From Actinomycetota bacterium (GTDB taxonomy: Bacteria; Actinomycetota; Acidimicrobiia; Acidimicrobiales; RAAP-2): DNA of 7,973 nucleotides. The stretch spans positions 1 to 7,973 of the forward strand of contig WLKR01000046.1 in the NCBI GenBank assembly GCA_009701115.1, read 5' to 3'. The notes below the pieces were generated by a model. The model saw only the letters and a program-made list of their open reading frames with translations, was not told the DNA's origin and did not search any database. Made by a program: the position numbers and the translations under genes. Below are positions 1 to 5,171 of the stretch, in pieces; position 1 is the first letter of the stretch; every line of letters starts with the position of its first letter.

Positions 1-126
1 GTCAGCGTTCAAGATAAATAGCGCCCGCTCCATGTTTTCGAGGTTGTCGGTGGCGCTAAACAGGGTCGGCTTGGTCGCAAAGTCTTCAAGAATCTCTTCG
101 TACAGTGCAGCATTGGGATTGGCCAT
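1..126 (-). CDS. Unidentified protein, N-terminal 42 residues only
   Basis: This reading frame opens at ATG 126-124 and runs off the left edge without a stop, giving 42 residues that begin MANPNAALYEEILEDF and end ERALFILNAD. The visible part is acidic and soluble-looking, probably helical, with no signal peptide or membrane segment. I do not recognise the family, so no function is offered. The start is supported by a strong Shine-Dalgarno sequence AAGGAGA (137-131), four bases before the ATG. The gene follows the VTT-like membrane protein gene on the same strand after 39 bases, so the two are probably co-transcribed. The ribosome binding site lies partly inside a 7-bp inverted repeat (128-149), described separately. 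I am confident that it is a real gene and have no view of its role. Confidence 0.7.
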   Translation of the reverse strand, partial: MANPNAALYEEILEDFATKPTLFSATDNLENMERALFILNAD

Positions 127-127
127 G

Positions 128-149
128 GGCTCTCCTTGGTTCGAGAGCC
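128..149 (-). promoter_or_regulatory. Inverted repeat overlapping a Shine-Dalgarno site
   Basis: On the plus strand GGCTCTC (128-134) and GAGAGCC (143-149) are perfect reverse complements around an 8-base loop. In the minus-strand mRNA the 3' arm ends one base before the start codon of the partial gene, and the AAGGAGA ribosome binding site (137-131) is divided between loop and stem. The hairpin could therefore hide the ribosome binding site. No U-run follows, so it does not look like an intrinsic terminator. The repeat is seen directly; the regulatory role is inference. Confidence 0.45.
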
Positions 150-165
150 ACATAGTGCCGGTGGG

Positions 166-747
166 CTATGACAAAGGTTCTGTGGGTGAGGCCGCTCGCT
201 CGGCATGCTGCCAGGGAATGAAGGGGAGGGCCACAATTCCCACCGCGAGTAACACCTGGAGCACTATCACCCACGGCTCGCCCCACATCTTTTTCAGTAT
301 GTCACCCGCGGAATACTCCGCGACAGTGGCAGCTCCGACGTAGAGCGAGTAGCTGACAATGCGCCCGAAGAAGTAGGCCGTGGTGACGAGCCAAAGTTGC
401 ATGCGTAGGAGTCCCGCCGCAATAAAGAGTTGACCGGAGGGGAGCGGGGATACAACAAACACCGCTAGTAGGGCAAAAATACCCTTGCGGTGTCCCTGCA
501 GGAGTGCGTGCGCCGCCTCAAGGTTGTCTTGCGCTCGCTTCGGAACGTACCGCTGCAGCTTGGAAGCTCCCCTCGCAATCGCGTAGCGACCGAATGCTGA
601 AACAGTGGCGCCGATAAGCACCAACCAAACGGGGTTGAGGTCCCATCGAAATTTGGCAAACACTAAGACGGACCACACGGGTGGTCCGAACATCGGAATG
701 AGTGACACTCCAAAGACGATTACCGCCAGAAGGAGATATGTCGTCAC
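166..747 (-). CDS. VTT/DedA-like small multi-pass membrane protein
   Basis: This predicted inner-membrane protein has about 193 residues. Hydrophobic segments lie near residues 2-19, 39-55, 89-112, 116-142 and 158-178, with a charged, presumably cytoplasmic stretch at 56-88 between the second and third. The pattern GATVSAFGRYAIARG at the end of the second segment and the re-entrant-like SPLPSGQLFIAAG block at about 100-112 resemble VTT (SNARE-associated/DedA-type) proteins. Those proteins are linked to phospholipid or undecaprenyl-phosphate translocation and membrane homeostasis, but this one's substrate cannot be inferred. An in-frame GTG also exists at 753. I prefer GTG 747 because the -10-like TAATCT (759-754) directly abuts the 753 codon, whereas 747 is where a transcript from that box would begin. 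The gene probably leads an operon with the partial gene 39 bases downstream and is divergent from the alpha-glucosidase gene. Confidence 0.75.
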   Translation of the reverse strand: MTTYLLLAVIVFGVSLIPMFGPPVWSVLVFAKFRWDLNPVWLVLIGATVSAFGRYAIARGASKLQRYVPKRAQDNLEAAHALLQGHRKGIFALLAVFVVSPLPSGQLFIAAGLLRMQLWLVTTAYFFGRIVSYSLYVGAATVAEYSAGDILKKMWGEPWVIVLQVLLAVGIVALPFIPWQHAERAASPTEPLS

Positions 748-753
748 TCTCAC

Positions 754-759
754 AGATTA
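754..759 (-). promoter_or_regulatory. Leaderless-type -10 box for the VTT-like gene
   Basis: Read on the minus strand, TAATCT (759-754) is followed by six bases and then GTG at 747. This is the TAnnnT-N6-start geometry of actinobacterial leaderless promoters. No Shine-Dalgarno sequence precedes either candidate GTG, and no clear -35 hexamer is visible. The assignment comes from sequence geometry only. Confidence 0.55.
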
Positions 760-765
760 CGGGGC

Positions 766-771
766 TAGGTT
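766..771 (+). promoter_or_regulatory. Leaderless-type -10 box for the alpha-glucosidase gene
   Basis: TAGGTT (766-771) is followed by exactly six bases and then the ATG at 778, so transcription would start at or next to the start codon. The region lacks a good Shine-Dalgarno sequence at normal spacing. This box lies only six bases from the opposing -10 box (754-759), so two RNA polymerases could not occupy both at once. Confidence 0.55.
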
Positions 772-777
772 CTGGCA

Positions 778-2286
778 ATGGAGTGGTGGCAGACAGCAGT
801 TTTTTACCAGATCTATCCCCGGTCGTTTCTCGATACCGATGGAGACGGGGTCGGTGACCTCAATGGGATCCGGAGCAAGCTTGATTATCTCGTTGAGCTA
901 GGCGTTGATGCACTCTGGATTTCTCCTATCTTCCCGTCGCCGATGCGTGACTTTGGTTACGACGTTGCGGACTACTGCGGTGTGGACCCAACGTTCGGAT
1001 CGCTCGACGATCTCGATGCGCTGGTATCTGAATTGCACGCCCGTGGGATGAAGATCATCTTGGATTGGGTTCCTAACCACACGTCGTCGGACCACCCGTG
1101 GTTCGTCGAATCCAGTGCGAGTCGAGATAGTGCCAAACGCGATTGGTACGTCTGGCGGTCGCCGACGGAGAGTGGCTCGCTCCCCAATAATTGGATACGG
1201 GCTTGGAGCGATCAGCCGGCTTGGACGTGGGACGAGACAACCGAGCAGTACTACCTGCACTGCTTTCTCCCGAGTCAACCGGACCTCAACTGGGACAACG
1301 TGGAAGTTCGAGCAGCGATGCACGACACCCTCCGCTTCTGGCTCGATCGCGGTATCGACGGATTCCGAATGGATGTCATACATCTGGTGGGTAAGGAGCT
1401 CGAAGTTGATGATGACCCCGAAATGGCCGCGCTGTCGCACGTACCACTGAATGACGTGGCAATTACACACGAATACCTTCGAGAAGTTCGCGCCGTCATG
1501 AATGAATATGACGATCGAGTTTCCGTTGGCGAGGTATACCTCTTTGACCCGAAAGCCGTTGCCACGTACTACGGAAAGGGCGACGAGCTACATCTTTCGT
1601 TCAACTTTGCGAGTCTCATGACCCCGTGGCGAGCCGAGTCGTGGCGAGACCTCGTTGCCGAATCAGAAAATATGCAACGCACCGTTACGGCGTGGTGGCC
1701 AACGTGGGTGCTGTCCAATCACGACAACGCGCGTGTGGCTTCACGATTAGGTGGGGACGCGGCACGTGTGCGAGCGGCCATGATTCTCCTCCTGTCGTTA
1801 CGGGGCACCCCATTCCTCTACGCCGGTGAAGAACTGGGGCTACTAGACGCTGAGATTCCGACGGAACGGATTGTCGATCCGGGCGGACGCGATGGCTGTC
1901 GGGCACCGATTCCGTGGTCGAATCGGCCGGGTTGGGGCTGGCCGACCGACCCATGGTTGCCATTCGTCGATGACGTCGCCACGGTCAATGCCGAAGCTCA
2001 GACGGCCGATCCTGATTCGATGTTGAACTTCACCAAAGCGTTACTACAGATGCGTCGCCGGCACACCGCCTGGCGCATAGGAGAATTGACGAAGCTCCAG
2101 GTAGTCGGTCACGTGCTCTCATTTGAGCGCGTCACTCAAGATGATCGGGTGGGAGTTGCCGTGAATTTCGGCAAGTCTCAAGCGAGACTCCCGTGGGAGC
2201 AATCACATATTCAACAGTCATTTGGAACCGTCACGCCCGAGGGCGAACTGCCACCAGGTGGTGCAGTATGGGTGGAGTTCACCTAA
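778..2286 (+). CDS. GH13 alpha-glucosidase, oligo-1,6-glucosidase type
   Basis: This is a retaining glycoside hydrolase of family GH13, 502 residues, with no signal peptide and so probably cytoplasmic. It would release glucose from the non-reducing end of imported malto- or isomalto-oligosaccharides. The (beta/alpha)8 domain starts at once with the FYQIYPRSF strand and a calcium-loop-like DTDGDGVGDL (19-28). The conserved regions are all present: DWVPNH (96-101), QPDLN (167-171, diagnostic of the oligo-1,6-glucosidase group), GFRMDVIH (195-202, nucleophile D199), GEVYLF (251-256, acid/base E252) and SNHD (313-316, stabiliser D316). A short C-terminal beta domain follows residue ~430, and the protein is slightly shorter than the usual 530-560 residues. 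V200 directly after the nucleophile is the isomaltase-type residue, but this is not decisive. No sugar transporter or regulator gene is adjacent. The stop overlaps that of the convergent oxygenase gene. The family is certain; substrate preference is open. Confidence 0.95.
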   Translation: MEWWQTAVFYQIYPRSFLDTDGDGVGDLNGIRSKLDYLVELGVDALWISPIFPSPMRDFGYDVADYCGVDPTFGSLDDLDALVSELHARGMKIILDWVPNHTSSDHPWFVESSASRDSAKRDWYVWRSPTESGSLPNNWIRAWSDQPAWTWDETTEQYYLHCFLPSQPDLNWDNVEVRAAMHDTLRFWLDRGIDGFRMDVIHLVGKELEVDDDPEMAALSHVPLNDVAITHEYLREVRAVMNEYDDRVSVGEVYLFDPKAVATYYGKGDELHLSFNFASLMTPWRAESWRDLVAESENMQRTVTAWWPTWVLSNHDNARVASRLGGDAARVRAAMILLLSLRGTPFLYAGEELGLLDAEIPTERIVDPGGRDGCRAPIPWSNRPGWGWPTDPWLPFVDDVATVNAEAQTADPDSMLNFTKALLQMRRRHTAWRIGELTKLQVVGHVLSFERVTQDDRVGVAVNFGKSQARLPWEQSHIQQSFGTVTPEGELPPGGAVWVEFT

Positions 2287-3302
2287 AGCTTTGACGAGGT
2301 ATCCCGCGTACCGAGCGTCTGCTGGACGTCTGGAACCTCGAACGTGCGACCACCGGAAATCTTGTTCGTAACGTGCTCCCCGAGTGTCGTGGGTGCGTAC
2401 TTAGCGGGGCTGTCCTTCGCCACAAACTGCGGAAGCACAGAGAGCGGTGTGTCAAAATTTCCATCTTGAAACAGAGCAATGGATCGACGCGGAGTACCGC
2501 CCGGTGCCATGGTGGGCACCACTCGATGGATCGTGGATTTCCAATAGTCATTGGTCCACACCGCAAGCGCGTCACCGACATTCATGATGAAGGCACCGGG
2601 CTCTGGAGTTACATCAACCCACTCGCTGGCGTCACTCAGTATCTGCAAGCCAGGTCGGATGTCGGCGAGCAGAATCGTGAGAATGCCGTAGTCAGTGTGC
2701 GCACCTAGGGCCATCTGTTCTTCGTCGAGTTGGGGTTCGTTCTCAAGCCGTTGGTACCAGTTCATACGCATAGTGACCACCGCATCGTTCATGCGCGACG
2801 AAAAGAAGTCACGTTCGAGTCCCAGCCCGAGTGATGCAATGTCGGCCATTGTCTCCGATAGTTCGCGGGCTGCGCGGTAGTAACGAGTGGTCGTCGATTC
2901 AAATTCCGGTAAACCTGCGGGCCAAACGTTTGGGGCGTGCGTATGAAGCCGTCCCGTAGGTTGACCATCGGGATCTTCACTCCCCATCACAAAGGCCTCA
3001 ACCAAATCGGCCGGTCGAATATCCCCGACCGTGTAAGCAAAGCTTTCACTCTTGCGACCGGAGTAGCCCCGGTAGGACCCATCGGGCGGCGTGGCGGCTT
3101 CCTTCAAACCAACCGCGCGTTCGAAAAAAGAGTTCATTTGGTTCAGGGCGGCCCCTCGGAGTTCTTCGCTGACCCCGTGCCCCACAATTTGCAGGAATCC
3201 AAACTCGTGGCAGGCACTGTTGAGTTGACGGGCCACTGTTCGTTGGTCCTCAATGTCGCCAGAGAACCACGGTGCAATGTCAATTATTGGGATTGTGCTC
3301 AT
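2283..3302 (-). CDS. Isopenicillin N synthase-like Fe(II)/2-oxoglutarate oxygenase
   Basis: This is a 339-residue cytoplasmic non-haem iron oxygenase. The N-terminal DIOX_N-like part (about 4-115) begins with IPIIDIAPW and includes FGFLQIVGHGV (34-44), the signature of the IPNS/plant 2OG-dioxygenase fold. In the C-terminal jelly roll the iron ligands are H202 and D204 (GAHTDYG) and H259 (STIHRVV). R272 and S274 (RRS) form the RxS motif that binds the 2-oxoglutarate carboxylate in most relatives. The length fits the family. The substrate is not predictable: homologues oxidise peptides, hormones, amino acids or small metabolites, and no biosynthetic neighbours are present. Another ATG lies at 3317, but ATG 3302 has the ribosome binding site GGAGG (3312-3308) five bases upstream, and the likely transcription start falls downstream of 3317. 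The gene is divergent from the glycosyltransferase gene and overlaps the alpha-glucosidase stop by four bases. Confidence 0.92.
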   Translation of the reverse strand: MSTIPIIDIAPWFSGDIEDQRTVARQLNSACHEFGFLQIVGHGVSEELRGAALNQMNSFFERAVGLKEAATPPDGSYRGYSGRKSESFAYTVGDIRPADLVEAFVMGSEDPDGQPTGRLHTHAPNVWPAGLPEFESTTTRYYRAARELSETMADIASLGLGLERDFFSSRMNDAVVTMRMNWYQRLENEPQLDEEQMALGAHTDYGILTILLADIRPGLQILSDASEWVDVTPEPGAFIMNVGDALAVWTNDYWKSTIHRVVPTMAPGGTPRRSIALFQDGNFDTPLSVLPQFVAKDSPAKYAPTTLGEHVTNKISGGRTFEVPDVQQTLGTRDTSSKL

Positions 3303-3319
3303 GCGTCCCTCCGCCATTG

Positions 3320-3325
3320 AGCGTA
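3320..3325 (-). promoter_or_regulatory. Putative -10 box for the oxygenase gene
   Basis: On the minus strand TACGCT (3325-3320) fits TAnnnT and would start transcription near 3313. That gives a leader of about 11 bases containing only the GGAGGGA ribosome binding site (3312-3306) before ATG 3302. It also argues against the upstream ATG at 3317, which would not be transcribed. The call rests on pattern alone. Confidence 0.4.
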
Positions 3326-3345
3326 ATCAAGAAGGCGACCAGAAC

Positions 3346-3351
3346 TAATGT
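3346..3351 (+). promoter_or_regulatory. Leaderless-type -10 box for the glycosyltransferase gene
   Basis: TAATGT (3346-3351) is followed by exactly six bases and then GTG at 3358, with no Shine-Dalgarno sequence in between or upstream. This geometry both predicts a leaderless transcript and supports the GTG start over any downstream alternative. No convincing -35 element is visible. Confidence 0.55.
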
Positions 3352-3357
3352 CGATTC

Positions 3358-4653
3358 GTGAATGTTCTTCAGCGTTGGTGGGGGGCTCAGTCCTTTCGCA
3401 TGCGGATTGCCCTGATTGCCACGGTGGGGCTGTTGTGGCGGCTCTACTACGTGACTTTGGAGCAGCCTTATCGGATTTTGACGGATGAGGCCTGGTACGT
3501 CACGCAGGCCCACCGACTTTTCTCGGCTCATCCCTTCACTTCCCTCTTTGATTACAGCGTGCCAACGGCCCAACACGGTCCAATGCTGTCGCTCCTAGTC
3601 TCACCGGTTGCCTGGCTGTTTCCAGACGCCACCGCCGGCCTTCGATTTCTCATCCCATGTTTCGGCGTAATGACCATCGTGGGATTTGCGGTTTTGGGCA
3701 AGCAACTCATCTCGGATCGCTGCGGGGTTGTTGCCGCTTGTCTAGCGGCGCTACTGCCTGATTTTTGGATACGTGATGGCTTGGTGGTCTCGGAGTCGCT
3801 TTCCGTTGCCCTCTTGGTCTGGCTGCTCGTGTTATTGGTTTCGTTCCTACGCGGGCCTCGACTCCGAACGGCCGTCCTCCTTGGCATCGTCATGGGGGTA
3901 CTCGTTCTCACCAGGGCCGAGTGCGCCGGCCTCTGTGTTCTACTCCTCGCGGTTGTGGGGTGGAAGCTTCGCAGCGAATTATGGAGCGCAGCTCGCCTTT
4001 CTGCAATCGCCCTCGTGGTGTCAGCCGTCGTGGTTTCACCGTGGGTGGCGTTTAACGCATCGCGTTTTCAGAGCAGCGTTCTACTCACCAACAATCTCGG
4101 CATCACGCTGGCCGGCGCTAACTGCCACGCCACCTATTACGACGGCCGCTACATCGGTTACGACACCCCGCAGTGTTGGAATGAGGCCCAGGACAAAGCT
4201 CGGGCAATTTCTTCAGATGAGGCAGTGCAGTCATCGTTCATGAAGACCATGGGCCTCGACTACGCCAAGGCGCACGCCACACGGATTCCACTCGTGATCG
4301 CTATGCGAGAGGCGTGGTTGACGGGTCTCTATCGACCCTCCTACGTTGTGTACATGTCGGCACTCGGGGGCCAACCGAGATGGGCTACTTGGGTGCAGTT
4401 AGTGAGCTTCTGGCTGCTGGGCGTAGTCGCCTTGGGGCTCGGCCTCTTGAAGAGGCGGGGAGGGCGAGGTCTCCTCGATCCCCTCCGTGGTCCCATAGTT
4501 CTCTACGTGGTCTTCACGCTTGTTCTTGCCGCGATATTTGTGGGGCATTGGCGTTATCGATCGACCCTCGACATCGCCGCCGTACTGTTCATCGCGTCCC
4601 GTCTAGCGGACTCTCGCCCGAAGGCAGTGCTCGCTGTAGACCAGCCGGTGTAG
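3358..4653 (+). CDS. GT-C fold membrane glycosyltransferase, PMT/ArnT-like
   Basis: This multi-pass membrane protein has 431 residues. Hydrophobic segments lie near 14-31, 76-90, 97-115, 121-135, 142-164, 171-185, 188-202, 211-232, 343-363, 379-397 and 404-415. The first extracytoplasmic loop carries the acidic pair D43-E44 in LTDEAWY, the usual catalytic or metal-binding position of GT-C enzymes that use lipid-phosphate sugars. QHGP (72-75), a loop SES (145-147) and a final GHWRYRSTLDIAAVLFI (396-412) also fit the PMT_2/dolichyl- or polyprenyl-phosphate-mannose class. A roughly 110-residue extracytoplasmic segment (about 233-342) contains C256 and C273, which may form a disulphide. The likely role is transfer of a sugar from polyprenyl-phosphate to an envelope glycan or protein on the outer face. 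Donor and acceptor are unknown, and no glycan gene cluster surrounds it. The GTG start is supported by TAATGT six bases upstream. The gene appears monocistronic. Confidence 0.85.
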   Translation: MNVLQRWWGAQSFRMRIALIATVGLLWRLYYVTLEQPYRILTDEAWYVTQAHRLFSAHPFTSLFDYSVPTAQHGPMLSLLVSPVAWLFPDATAGLRFLIPCFGVMTIVGFAVLGKQLISDRCGVVAACLAALLPDFWIRDGLVVSESLSVALLVWLLVLLVSFLRGPRLRTAVLLGIVMGVLVLTRAECAGLCVLLLAVVGWKLRSELWSAARLSAIALVVSAVVVSPWVAFNASRFQSSVLLTNNLGITLAGANCHATYYDGRYIGYDTPQCWNEAQDKARAISSDEAVQSSFMKTMGLDYAKAHATRIPLVIAMREAWLTGLYRPSYVVYMSALGGQPRWATWVQLVSFWLLGVVALGLGLLKRRGGRGLLDPLRGPIVLYVVFTLVLAAIFVGHWRYRSTLDIAAVLFIASRLADSRPKAVLAVDQPV

Positions 4654-4658
4654 TCACG

Positions 4659-4675
4659 CGAGACGCAACGTCTCG
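4659..4675 (+). terminator. Small hairpin just after the glycosyltransferase gene
   Basis: CGAGACG (4659-4665) and CGTCTCG (4669-4675) form a perfect 7-bp stem with a 3-base loop, five bases after the stop codon. There is no T-run after it, so it is not a classical intrinsic terminator. U-tract-less hairpin terminators are proposed in actinobacteria, and the position fits transcript-end formation or 3'-end stabilisation. Confidence 0.4.
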
Positions 4676-4749
4676 GTGGCGCATCACTGTCCCCGTATGA
4701 ATGCTTCAACGACCAACGATTGGACCAGTGAACGTGAAGTGCCTTCTTT

Positions 4750-4772
4750 CGAGTCTTGGCTCTCTCGACTCG
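4750..4772. repeat. Inverted repeat upstream of the VOC-ettA operon
   Basis: CGAGTC (4750-4755) and GACTCG (4767-4772) form a 6-bp inverted repeat with an 11-base spacer. It ends 12 bases before the proposed -10 box (4785-4790), covering where a -35 element would lie. It could be a regulator-binding site, but a repeat this short can arise by chance. Confidence 0.25.
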
Positions 4773-4784
4773 GTCGCACGAAGG

Positions 4785-4790
4785 TAGATT
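4785..4790 (+). promoter_or_regulatory. Leaderless-type -10 box for the VOC-ettA operon
   Basis: TAGATT (4785-4790) precedes ATG 4798 by seven bases, and no Shine-Dalgarno sequence stands before this ATG. The geometry suggests a leaderless mRNA and excludes the longer in-frame reading from 4756, whose start would lie upstream of the promoter. The evidence is geometric only. Confidence 0.5.
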
Positions 4791-4797
4791 GTCACTC

Positions 4798-5169
4798 ATG
4801 GCTTCACCACTTCGAGTTCGCGGTTCGGTGATTTTCGTTGCCGATTTGCCAGCCATGACCAAGTTCTATCGGGCAGTCACGGCGTGGCTCATCACGGAGC
4901 GTGGGAAGAATCACATTCGCCTGGGCATGGATGGTCAAGAGCTCGTAATCCACCAAGCATTCGGGGTCGATGCCGGTGAAGAAGTGGGCCCCCGTGTTGA
5001 AACGCCGTTGAAGCTCGTTCTCCTTGCGGAGGACGCATCGATCTCCGAGACGGTCGAGGCCGAGGGTGGCCAACTCATGCGGAAACGGCAGTGGTCGGAC
5101 GCTGGTTTTGTGCATCTCGACGCCGTCGATCCCGAAGGCAACATTTTCCAATTGGTATTCCCGGAGTAA
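4798..5169 (+). CDS. VOC superfamily (glyoxalase/bleomycin-resistance fold) protein
   Basis: This small cytoplasmic protein has 123 residues. It shows the paired beta-alpha-beta-beta-beta modules of the vicinal oxygen chelate fold: strand GSVIFVADL (9-17) and helix AMTKFYRAV (19-27), then a second half with LKLVLLAED (71-79), the helix SISETVEAEGGQL (81-93) and the hallmark DPEGNIFQLVFP (111-122). The first strand has no metal-binding His or Glu at the usual glyoxalase I position, so lactoylglutathione lyase activity is doubtful; a binding, dioxygenase-like or unknown role is equally possible. An in-frame ATG at 4756 exists, but the proposed promoter lies downstream of it and the extra residues do not look like the fold, so I use ATG 4798. 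The ettA start follows two bases after the stop, and its ribosome binding site lies in the last codons of this gene, so translation is probably coupled. Confidence 0.85.
   Translation: MASPLRVRGSVIFVADLPAMTKFYRAVTAWLITERGKNHIRLGMDGQELVIHQAFGVDAGEEVGPRVETPLKLVLLAEDASISETVEAEGGQLMRKRQWSDAGFVHLDAVDPEGNIFQLVFPE
5163..5166 (+). promoter_or_regulatory. Ribosome binding site deciding the ettA start
   Basis: GGAG (5163-5166) sits inside the last codons of the VOC gene, five bases before ATG 5172. It supports that ATG over the in-frame ATG at 5091, which would add 27 residues lying wholly within the VOC gene and absent from EttA proteins. Confidence 0.6.
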
Positions 5170-5171
5170 CT

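Noticed and set aside
898..1470. 190-codon open frame on the minus strand within the alpha-glucosidase gene
   Set aside because: It lies wholly antisense to a clear GH13 gene with all catalytic motifs, and its translation is low-complexity and Arg-rich, typical of a shadow frame.
3303..3317. Alternative upstream ATG (3317) for the oxygenase
   Set aside because: The ATG at 3302 has a strong ribosome binding site at good spacing, and family members usually begin directly before the IPIIDIAP strand.
2937..3320. 127-codon open frame on the plus strand within the oxygenase gene
   Set aside because: It is antisense to a gene with intact iron-binding motifs, and its translation shows no protein-like features.
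4697..4825. Possible 42-codon reading frame starting in the gap before the VOC gene
   Set aside because: It has no ribosome binding site or TAnnnT box before its ATG, no recognisable protein, and overlaps the VOC start.
5091..5171. Longer EttA reading with 27 extra N-terminal residues
   Set aside because: The extension lies inside the VOC gene, is Arg-rich and unlike EttA N-termini. ATG 5172 has a GGAG ribosome binding site and gives the expected MSAQFIFTM start.
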